Below, one piece after another: positions 25,377-32,004 of a stretch of DNA of 33,165 bases. The notes under the pieces were generated by a model that was not told the DNA's origin, ran no database searches, and worked only from the letters and a program-made list of their open reading frames with translations. Positions within the stretch are counted from its first letter, which is position 1. The number at the start of each line of letters is the position of its first letter. A program made the position numbers and the translations under genes. The DNA is from Microbacterium testaceum (GTDB taxonomy: Bacteria; Actinomycetota; Actinomycetes; Actinomycetales; Microbacteriaceae): NCBI RefSeq assembly GCF_001476285.1, contig NZ_LDRU01000069.1, positions 1-33,165 of the forward strand, written 5' to 3'.

Positions 25377-28300
25377 TCAGGGAATCGGCGACAGCACCAC
25401 CTGATCGATGAACGCCGTCGCATCTCCCGAGGCTGCCGACCCGCGGAACATGATCTCGTGGTCGCCCGCCGAGACGGTGAACGTCGGCGAGGTGTGGGAG
25501 GTGAACGTCGCCGTCGGGGGAGCGAAGCTGTCGACGACCACCCCGTCGATGAGCACCTGCACCGTCTGCACCGCGCTGTACCCGGGGCGTCGCGACGCCT
25601 GATACGACAGCGTGTAGTCGCCGGCGGCCATGTCGAGCGTCTGCGAGAACGATCCGTGCTGCCCGTCACGCGACTGCAGGAGGGCGGTCTGCGTGCCCTC
25701 GGGCGCGGACGGCGCCCCGAAGGCACTCCCGTTGTGCTGGATGCCACTGCGGCCGACGAACGACCAGCCCTCGGTGAAGGGAGCCGACTTGACGCCCGTC
25801 GTGGACGGAGCCTCGAAGCCGGTGTTCTGCAGCTGCGCCGGCTCCGGCGGGACCGGGGCTTCGATCCGGACCGCGTCGAGGAACGCGGTGCGGTCGCCCG
25901 AGGGGGCGGTGGCGCGGAACGTGATCGTGTGGCGACCCCCGTCGGACGTGAAGGCGGGGGTCCGCTTGGTCTCGTACGAGCTCGTCGAACCGACCGCGAA
26001 CGAGCCGATCACGGTGTCGTCGTACAGCACGTCGAAGCTCTGCGCGGGGTAGCCGGATCGTCCCGAGAGGGCGAAGACGACCTGATACTCCCCGGCGGGG
26101 AACGCCGCCTCCTGCGAGATGGTGCCCTGGACCCCGGCATCCGTCTTGAGGTATCCGACCTGCTGACCCTCCGACGGTGTCGGCGGCCCCAGGGGTCCCT
26201 GGCCGTTCTGGATGCCGGAGCGACTGTTGAAGGTCCAGCCGTTCGTGAAGGGGCCGGTCTTGGACTTCGTCCCACCGGGCTTCTCGAAGCCGGCGTTGGT
26301 CAGCGTCACCAGCGGGTACGACGACGGCAGCTCGGGGCTGACGTAACACTTCTGCGTCCCGTTCGGGTTCGGGTCGCCGAGTGTCGCCGCGTCGCAGGAG
26401 ACGGGGCCCGTCTTCGCCTGGTAGGTGAACAGTCCGTCGCCGCCGAACGCCACGCTCTGCTGACCGGAGAAGAAGCACTCCCCGCCCTCGTTCGCGCACA
26501 GGGTGTAGCCGTCGGGGCCTTCGGAGACGCCGCCGACCTTGAAGAGGCGGCTCGTGATGCCCGAGGCCTGCTTTCCCGTTGCGAAGGCCGCGGCGCGGTA
26601 GAGCTTCGTGGAGGTCTCCGGGAGGATCAGGGGGCGCTCGTAGAGCGTCGAGCTCGCGGTCGGTTCCGAACCGTCGGTGGTGTATCGGATCTGCGCCCCC
26701 GCGGTGGGCGTCGACAGGGTCAGCACCTCCGCGCCGGCGTAGACGCCGCTGTCGAGATCGAACTGCACGGGGTCGACGCGGCTCGCGGTGAGCTGCGGCG
26801 TCACGGTCACGATCGCGACGGCCGACGACGTCGGGTCGGCGGTGCTGGTGGCGCGGACAGCGACCTCGCGCTCCGAGTCGACGCTCGGCGGAGTATAGAC
26901 GCCGGCGCTCGACACGGAGCCGTTGCCCGTGCCGTCGACCGACCACGTCACGCCGGCAGCCCCGTCGATGACATCGGCGGTGAGCGCGAGGGTCGAACCC
27001 GACGCCACCGTGGGGTCGGCATCGCTCAAACGCACCTGGACGGCGGGGTCGGCCGTCGTGTAGATCGCGAACGAGTACCCCTCGTCGAGCTGGTCGGAGA
27101 AGCCCGTTCCCGCCGGCAGTGTGGCCGATACGGCGGGCAGGAGCGCGTTCTCATCGGGAACGAGATCGTTGTCGTAGACGACACGGTGGAAGTCCTTGCC
27201 GATCGCCGTGGAACCGAACGAGACGTCGAGGTCGGTCGGAGCGGTACCTTTCGACTCCACGAGCAGTGTGTATTCGCCCGCGGCGTCGCGGAACGCGGCG
27301 GTGCGCACGTCCGCCGTCGACGAGCTGGACTGCAGCACCTGGCTGTGCGCCGGAATGTAGCGGTTCAGCAGCCCTGCGGAGAGGAACGTCTTGCGCGGCT
27401 CGAGGCCGAGCGGGAGGGCGTCCCACATGTTGTAGGTGCCGTTCGTGTCGCCGTCCGGGTCGACGGTCCAGGTGCCGTTGAGCTGCCAGACCAGGAGAGA
27501 ATGCAGCCCCAGGTTCGCGCCCGCGATCACGTAGTTGGCGTACCCCGAGTCCCAGCCGCTCGCGTTGTCGTCCGACCAGCCGAACTCGGACATGTTCACC
27601 GGCTTGCCCCCGGCGACGCTCTTGCGGGCGTTGATGCTCGTCGGGACGGAGCCGTACGAGTCGCCGTAGGTGTGGAAGCTGTACTGATCGAACGCGTCGC
27701 CGCCGTTCTGCGCCATGTAGGTGGTCCACGCCGGGGCGCCGGTCTCCTCCGGTCCCCAGATCTCGACCTCGTCGCGGAGCCCGTCGGCGACGAGCCGCTG
27801 GTGCACGGCCTGCGCCATCTGCACGTAGGCGGCCTGCTGGTCACCGGGGGCTTCGAAGTCCCAGCTGCCGTTGGGCTCGTTGTAATAGGTCAGGTACTTG
27901 ACGTTGTCGTACCCGCGGACGTTCTTGAGCTGGTCGATCAGAGCGGAGGCGGATGCCGCGTACGCGGCGTTGTCGGCCGGGGCGCTGGTCCACGGGTCGA
28001 CGCCGGGGATGCCGAACCAGTCGTGGACGGTCGAGCCGACCTTCCAGCCGAAGTTCAGCTCGATGTCGGTGCCGGCGGCCTTGAACGCGTCGAGGTAGGC
28101 GTAGAAAGCCTTCATCCGGTCGCTGTCCCAGGTGTAGACCCCCTTCTCGGGCTCCATCCAGTCGATCTGGAACCAGACGCGCGCGACCTTGGGGCGGATG
28201 GTGGCGATGCGCTCGGCATCCACCGCCCAGTCGGCATCCGAGTATCCGAATCCGCGTGAACGCTCCATGAGGGCGGACGGGATGACGTTGACGCCGATGC

Positions 28301-28460
28301 CGAGGAAATCGTTCTGCACCACCGTGGCGGTGTCGACCGAGATCGTGGCTGTCGTGTCGGCGGTGGCCGGCGACACGGTGCCCGCGACCGCGAGGGACGC
28401 GATCACCGCACCGGTGGTGGAGAGCGCCGTCCAACGGCGTAGGGGATGGGGGGATCGCAT
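25377..28460 (-). CDS. Secreted multidomain glycoside hydrolase (clan GH-A-like)
   Basis: This 1027-aa exported protein has an N-terminal signal peptide with RR and a likely cut after ATA (residue 34). A catalytic TIM-barrel-like domain (about 40-385) carries E195 in YYNEPNG, the expected acid/base, and E292 in MSEFGWSD, the expected nucleophile, a retaining clan GH-A pattern. A beta domain (385-470) and an Ig-like domain (472-555) follow. Then come a chitobiase-C/FN3-like segment (about 558-640, RYTTDGSEPTAS), a small four-cysteine module (about 650-712) and two copies of a 152-residue beta domain (716-868 and 875-1027). There is no membrane anchor or sorting signal, so it is released. The substrate is unknown; at the edge of a polysaccharide locus it may trim or degrade the polymer. 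GGAG lies 4 nt before the ATG. Confidence 0.88.
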   Translation of the reverse strand: MRSPHPLRRWTALSTTGAVIASLAVAGTVSPATADTTATISVDTATVVQNDFLGIGVNVIPSALMERSRGFGYSDADWAVDAERIATIRPKVARVWFQIDWMEPEKGVYTWDSDRMKAFYAYLDAFKAAGTDIELNFGWKVGSTVHDWFGIPGVDPWTSAPADNAAYAASASALIDQLKNVRGYDNVKYLTYYNEPNGSWDFEAPGDQQAAYVQMAQAVHQRLVADGLRDEVEIWGPEETGAPAWTTYMAQNGGDAFDQYSFHTYGDSYGSVPTSINARKSVAGGKPVNMSEFGWSDDNASGWDSGYANYVIAGANLGLHSLLVWQLNGTWTVDPDGDTNGTYNMWDALPLGLEPRKTFLSAGLLNRYIPAHSQVLQSSSSTADVRTAAFRDAAGEYTLLVESKGTAPTDLDVSFGSTAIGKDFHRVVYDNDLVPDENALLPAVSATLPAGTGFSDQLDEGYSFAIYTTADPAVQVRLSDADPTVASGSTLALTADVIDGAAGVTWSVDGTGNGSVSSAGVYTPPSVDSEREVAVRATSTADPTSSAVAIVTVTPQLTASRVDPVQFDLDSGVYAGAEVLTLSTPTAGAQIRYTTDGSEPTASSTLYERPLILPETSTKLYRAAAFATGKQASGITSRLFKVGGVSEGPDGYTLCANEGGECFFSGQQSVAFGGDGLFTYQAKTGPVSCDAATLGDPNPNGTQKCYVSPELPSSYPLVTLTNAGFEKPGGTKSKTGPFTNGWTFNSRSGIQNGQGPLGPPTPSEGQQVGYLKTDAGVQGTISQEAAFPAGEYQVVFALSGRSGYPAQSFDVLYDDTVIGSFAVGSTSSYETKRTPAFTSDGGRHTITFRATAPSGDRTAFLDAVRIEAPVPPEPAQLQNTGFEAPSTTGVKSAPFTEGWSFVGRSGIQHNGSAFGAPSAPEGTQTALLQSRDGQHGSFSQTLDMAAGDYTLSYQASRRPGYSAVQTVQVLIDGVVVDSFAPPTATFTSHTSPTFTVSAGDHEIMFRGSAASGDATAFIDQVVLSPIP

Positions 28461-28491
28461 GAGACTCCGTCGTCTTCGAGGGCGAGTAGCG

Positions 28492-28506
28492 GGTAGTCAA
28501 ACTACC
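28492..28506. promoter_or_regulatory. Operator palindrome 1 of the glycoside hydrolase gene
   Basis: GGTAGTCAAACTACC is a perfect 6+6 bp palindrome with a 3-bp centre, 32 bp upstream of the hydrolase ATG. A second copy of the same pattern lies 84 bp further upstream, so this is probably a repressor site in the promoter or leader. Confidence 0.65.
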
Positions 28507-28566
28507 TACTGTGGATGCCGTCGAGGGTAATCCGGTGCGATTCGTGCGCGCAAGAGCTGTAGAAAA

Positions 28567-28590
28567 GGTAGTGAGGGTAGTCCTGCTACC
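28567..28590. promoter_or_regulatory. Operator palindrome 2 and half-site
   Basis: GGTAGTCCTGCTACC (28576-28590) matches the first operator in the pattern GGTAGT-N3-RCTACC. A GGTAGT half-site (28567-28572) precedes it by 9 bp in direct repeat. The 84-bp distance between operators is eight helical turns, which would suit looping by a tetramer. Confidence 0.65.
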
Positions 28591-28624
28591 GATTTGAGGG
28601 AAGGTGCGCGCGCCGCAAGAGATA

Positions 28625-28663
28625 CAGCGGGCGCGGCGTCCCCCAATGCCGCCGCGCCCGCTG
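28625..28663. terminator. 14-bp perfect GC stem in divergent intergenic space
   Basis: CAGCGGGCGCGGCG (28625-28638) and its exact reverse complement (28650-28663) enclose an 11-nt loop. It lies between two divergent genes, where neither should need a terminator. It may insulate the two promoters, end an unannotated small RNA, or be a leader structure of the hydrolase mRNA. No T run follows on either strand. Confidence 0.55.
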
Positions 28664-28763
28664 ATGAGAACAGGAGGGGCCCGGGGTCGTCCGATGCGCG
28701 TGAGCGAAGGAGGAGTCGGGGGCCTCGCACCATGTCTCTGTCTTCATCCAAGCACAGGGGGTC

Positions 28764-28822
28764 GTAAATAGCACTCTTCGATTCATGTAAATACGATCGA
28801 GAGACGGGTCGTCTACGATCGA
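28764..28822. promoter_or_regulatory. Two sets of direct repeats in the promoter of the HTH-ImmA operon
   Basis: GTAAATA occurs at 28764-28770 and 28787-28793 (23 bp apart). TACGATCGA occurs at 28792-28800 and 28814-28822 (22 bp apart). The last copy contains the predicted -10. Spacing near two helical turns places all copies on one DNA face, as expected for cooperative binding, possibly by the regulator encoded directly downstream. The stretch is AT-rich compared with its surroundings. Confidence 0.55.
28814..28819 (+). promoter_or_regulatory. Predicted -10 element for leaderless HTH regulator gene
   Basis: TACGAT ends 6 nt before GTG 28826, with no Shine-Dalgarno sequence. It supports GTG 28826 as start and places the transcription start on that codon. 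Confidence 0.55.
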
Positions 28823-28825
28823 TGC

Positions 28826-29470
28826 GTGGGTCGCGGTGCTGTCGGACCACCCTCCCGGTACTCCCGGCGAGTGGTGGCGAACGTGGATCGCCTGCGGAGG
28901 GCGAAAGGGCTCACCGTCGGCGAGCTCATCAGTCGCGCCGGGATGACGAAGAGCTACTACCAGTCGCGCGCGGGCTTCTCGCTGCCGTACAACACCAACG
29001 ACATCGAAGCGCTCGCCGCCGTCCTCGAGGTGACGCCCGAGCAGCTCGCGAGCCCCGATTCGGCCCCCCGCATCGAGATGCGCGTACCGGCGGGGCCGCT
29101 CGCTCAGCGTGTGCGTCGGTTGGTCGCGAGTCACGCGGCGACCGAGGCCGATCTGCTCGCTCATCTCGAAGACGTCGATCCCCGTGCCGCGCACGGTGCG
29201 CGCATCCTGCTCTCCGCCACCACGAACACGGTGGTTCTCGACGAAGAGGTGCTGCGGCTCATCACGCACTGGGCCGATGTGCCTGTGGAGTACCTCACCG
29301 ACTACACCGACGAGGCCCTGACGGATCGGACGGAGGCCGAGCTCGAACTGCGCGAAGCGATGCGCGAGGCGGGTGCGGAGAGCATCCAGTTCCGTGCGCT
29401 CGGTCAGATGTCACCCGACGCGCTCCGCGCCATCGCCCGATCTCTCCGGGGCAGGCCGCCGGCGTCATGA
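28826..29470 (+). CDS. Two-domain HTH transcriptional regulator (XRE/EspR-like)
   Basis: This 214-aa protein has an N-terminal XRE-type HTH at residues about 18-76 (LRRAKGLTVGELISRAGMTKSYYQ, then ALAAVLEVTPEQLAS). A second helical domain (about 95-205, with DEEVLRLITHWADVPVEYLTDY) looks like a degenerate second HTH, similar in layout to mycobacterial EspR. It probably binds DNA as a dimer, with the direct repeats at its own promoter as likely target. The GTG start is set by the leaderless -10 at 28814; an in-frame GTG at 28871 lacks support. The next gene, a zinc peptidase, starts 22 bp downstream and is a likely partner that may cleave it. Confidence 0.8.
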   Translation: MGRGAVGPPSRYSRRVVANVDRLRRAKGLTVGELISRAGMTKSYYQSRAGFSLPYNTNDIEALAAVLEVTPEQLASPDSAPRIEMRVPAGPLAQRVRRLVASHAATEADLLAHLEDVDPRAAHGARILLSATTNTVVLDEEVLRLITHWADVPVEYLTDYTDEALTDRTEAELELREAMREAGAESIQFRALGQMSPDALRAIARSLRGRPPAS

Positions 29471-29492
29471 TCCACCGGACGGGGAGGCGGCG

Positions 29493-29954
29493 GTGACGGC
29501 GTCCGACGACATGCTCGCGCGCGTGCGGACGCGCGGCGATCGCGCGCTCGCCCGCACGAAGCTCGCTCCGGGCGCGACCTTCGACGAGGTCGTACGCGCC
29601 GTCGAGGACGCGGTCGGCATCCGGATCCGGGTCATCGCCGAGACCGACACCGCGACGTGGGGCACTCTCACCGGCTTCCTCGTCTCATTTCCCGATCGTC
29701 GAGAGGGCACCATCCACGTCCGCGCGGCCGACGCACGCGTCTATCGGGAGTTCGCGGCCTCGCACGAACTCGGCCACCTTCTCGACGACGCGCACTGCTG
29801 CGGCGCCGTGCACGAGCGCTCGTCGGTGTCGCCTCACACCAATCCCGATCTCGACACGGCGCAGGTCGAGGCAGAGCTCGTGGCCGAACACGTCGCGCAC
29901 GCCATCGCCCGTCTGATGTATGCCAGCCCGAGAGTCGCGGAGCTGTCATGGTGA
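29493..29954 (+). CDS. ImmA/IrrE-type zinc metallopeptidase
   Basis: This 153-aa protein has the zinc-peptidase motif HELGH at residues 91-95 in EFAASHELGHLLDD. A downstream helix VEAELVAEHVAHAIAR can supply the third ligand Glu, as in ImmA/IrrE proteins that cut HTH repressors. A CC pair follows the motif. The start GTG 29493 has a strong GGGGAGG site at 29481-29487. Its stop overlaps the membrane protein gene by 7 bp. The adjacent HTH protein is the obvious candidate substrate; this is inference from family biology. There are no phage genes nearby. Confidence 0.88.
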   Translation: MTASDDMLARVRTRGDRALARTKLAPGATFDEVVRAVEDAVGIRIRVIAETDTATWGTLTGFLVSFPDRREGTIHVRAADARVYREFAASHELGHLLDDAHCCGAVHERSSVSPHTNPDLDTAQVEAELVAEHVAHAIARLMYASPRVAELSW

Positions 29955-30874
29955 CCACGCTGCTCATCGACGCAGCGCTCGTCGGACTCGCGCTCGTCGT
30001 GATCGCGCGAGCGCGCGTCGCCTGGCGGCAACCGCGGGCGCGGATCGCCTGGCTCGCGGCCCTCCTGGGCGTCATCGCTCTCCTCACCCAGGGCACCGTC
30101 ATCCCTCTCGTGACGATGGACGCGCCGCTCGGTGGAACCAACGTGCTCAAACTCGTGCAGAACGTGCTGACGATGGTCGCGCTGTGGCTCGGCATCCAGG
30201 CCGGCACGGCGCCCGCGAGTGCGCGAATCAGGACTCTGCGGTGGGGCTTCCCGCTGGCGCTGGCCGCGCTGTTCGCCGTGGTCTTCTTCGTGGCGATGCC
30301 GCAGCGCGGTCCCTCATCGTTCCTGTTCCTCGAGACGGCGGCGCGCACGTCGACCGGTGCGTGGGCCTATGGCGTCGTGCACATGTCGGGAATCGCCCTG
30401 GTCGGGGTCCTGCTCTACCGATCGGCGCGCACTTCGCTCCCCGTCGCACGCCGGCTGTTCCGCGTGGGCGCTGCGGGCATCGTGCTCGGCTGTCTCAGCG
30501 AGGTCCTCGATCTGACCCTCACGCGGTTCTTCGTCCCGAACGCCGTCGTCAGCGCCCTGTTCGACCCGTTGTTCTATCTCGGCGTGGTGTCGTTCGTGAT
30601 CGGGATCTTCATGGCATCCCGGACCGTCGCAGAGATCCGTCGTCGGGGGCAGAGCCTGCTCGCACGCGCCGAGCGGCTCGCTCGGGATCGCGCGGCGAGC
30701 GTGCCGGTCGGACCCGCGGCGTTCGGGGAACTCGACACCCGACTCCACGCCCTGCGCGTCGCCATCGAAGACGACGCGATCGCCACCTCGACCCCTCTGC
30801 GGGACGAGGAGCGCGCTCTGCTTGACGCCATCGACACCCACCTCACCCGCCCCACCTCAGGAGACCGCGCATGA
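29948..30874 (+). CDS. Seven-helix membrane protein (MAB_1171c/DUF6545-like)
   Basis: This 308-aa protein has seven likely membrane helices, in order: LLIDAALVGLALVVIA, IAWLAALLGVIALL, VLTMVALWLGIQA, FPLALAALFAVVFFV, VVHMSGIALVGVLLY, VGAAGIVLGCLSEVL and FYLGVVSFVIGIFMA. A cytoplasmic tail of about 85 residues follows, rich in Arg and Glu. The N-terminus would be outside. The layout resembles the actinobacterial family named MAB_1171c putative transporter, which I recall beside HTH and ImmA/IrrE genes; no search was possible. Sensor or transporter cannot be told apart. ATG 29948 follows GGAG by 5 nt. The gene overlaps both neighbours. Confidence 0.78.
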   Translation: MVTTLLIDAALVGLALVVIARARVAWRQPRARIAWLAALLGVIALLTQGTVIPLVTMDAPLGGTNVLKLVQNVLTMVALWLGIQAGTAPASARIRTLRWGFPLALAALFAVVFFVAMPQRGPSSFLFLETAARTSTGAWAYGVVHMSGIALVGVLLYRSARTSLPVARRLFRVGAAGIVLGCLSEVLDLTLTRFFVPNAVVSALFDPLFYLGVVSFVIGIFMASRTVAEIRRRGQSLLARAERLARDRAASVPVGPAAFGELDTRLHALRVAIEDDAIATSTPLRDEERALLDAIDTHLTRPTSGDRA

Positions 30875-32004
30875 CTCGCCGCCTCATCGTCGGAACCGGC
30901 ATCGCCGCGGCGGCCGTCGGCGCTGTGCATCTCGCGCTCGGCGGTTACGTCGCCCGGCGCCTGATCGCACCGCGCGCAGCCAAGCCCTACGTCCCCGTCG
31001 AGATCGACGGCGACACGGTCTCGGTGCCCGCGACCTCCGAGAGCCGGCAACCGGGCACGTACGGAGTCTGGCTCGACGACGGCACGCACCTCACGGTCGG
31101 CGAGATCGTGCGGGACGACGGAGCGCGCATCGTCCGATCCATCCTCGCGCGTCCGGACGGCCTGGTCGACGGCTCCGCGCGAGGGGCATGGACGTCGCAG
31201 AGCATCGGGGCCCCCGAGGAGGTGGGCCCGACCGAGCACGTCGCGATCCCCCTCCGGCGCGGCGGCGATGCCCGAGCATGGGTCATCGGGGATCCGGATG
31301 CCGCCCGCTGGGCGATCCACGTGCACGGCTTGCGGTCGAGCCGGTCCGGCGCGCTGCGCTCGGCACCCGCCGCCCACGACGCCGGATGGACCTCACTCGT
31401 CGTGTCGTACGCGGGTGACGAGGAAGCGGCTCCCGCCGAGGCGCTGCCCTCGTCGCTCGGGATGCGGGAATGGCGCGACGTCGACGACGCGATCACCTAC
31501 GCCGTCGAGCACGGCGCGCGCGAGATCGTGCTCGTGGCGTGGTCGATGGGAGCCACGATCGCGATGCTCGCGCTCGAGGAATCGCGCCACCGCGGCGCGA
31601 TCACCGGTCTCGTGCTCGTCGCCCCTGCCCTGGACTGGAACCGGATCGTCGCCCGCGCGGTGCGGGGTGTGCACCTGCCCGGCTCGGTCGGTGCCACCGC
31701 CCTGCGGGTGCTCGAGAGCCGGCTCGGATCGCGGGTGCTCGGGCTCATCGAGGCGGTCGACGCCCGCGCGCTGAACTGGGTCGACGGTTCGCGTCCCGCG
31801 CCCGCGGTGCCGACCCTCATCGTGCACAGTCTGCGCGACCCGGTGGTACCGGTGACCGGTTCGACGGCCTACGCGGCGCGGCATCCGCAGGTCTCACTCG
31901 TGGCGTTCGACGCGACGGGGCACTGCAACGAGGCCAACCAGGACCCCGGGCGGTTCCGAGAGGCGATCGCCGGGTTCTTGCGCGGGTTGCCGGTCGCCGG
32001 TTAG
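30871..32004 (+). CDS. Membrane-anchored alpha/beta hydrolase
   Basis: This 377-aa protein has an N-terminal hydrophobic segment (about residues 4-26) as signal anchor, then a beta-rich region of about 100 residues and an alpha/beta hydrolase domain. The catalytic triad is S225 (AWSMGA), D323 (HSLRDPVVP) and H351 (TGHCNE). The elbow lacks the usual first Gly (AWSMG). The start overlaps the membrane protein stop (ATGA) with CAGGAG 7 nt upstream, so it is the fourth gene of the HTH-ImmA operon. It would act at the membrane on an ester or thioester; a role in making or destroying a signal molecule is speculation. The stop overlaps the convergent oxidase stop. Confidence 0.85.
   Translation: MTRRLIVGTGIAAAAVGAVHLALGGYVARRLIAPRAAKPYVPVEIDGDTVSVPATSESRQPGTYGVWLDDGTHLTVGEIVRDDGARIVRSILARPDGLVDGSARGAWTSQSIGAPEEVGPTEHVAIPLRRGGDARAWVIGDPDAARWAIHVHGLRSSRSGALRSAPAAHDAGWTSLVVSYAGDEEAAPAEALPSSLGMREWRDVDDAITYAVEHGAREIVLVAWSMGATIAMLALEESRHRGAITGLVLVAPALDWNRIVARAVRGVHLPGSVGATALRVLESRLGSRVLGLIEAVDARALNWVDGSRPAPAVPTLIVHSLRDPVVPVTGSTAYAARHPQVSLVAFDATGHCNEANQDPGRFREAIAGFLRGLPVAG

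Noticed and set aside
25458..28259. A 933-codon open frame on the plus strand opposite the glycoside hydrolase
   Set aside because: It is a GC-rich antisense shadow: Arg/Gly/Val-rich, without domains, while the minus-strand frame has a signal peptide, catalytic motifs and repeats.
28586..28780. Short minus-strand frames in the hydrolase upstream region as a leader peptide
   Set aside because: They cross the perfect GC hairpin, have no ribosome site and show no recognisable composition or regulatory codons.
29373..29492. A 40-residue N-terminal extension of the ImmA-type peptidase
   Set aside because: It would overlap the HTH gene out of frame; GTG 29493 has a strong GGGGAGG site and matches the family start.
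28826..29954. HTH plus ImmA/IrrE pair as a prophage or ICE switch
   Set aside because: No integrase, structural, replication or transfer genes are adjacent; the next genes encode a 7TM protein and a hydrolase in the same operon.
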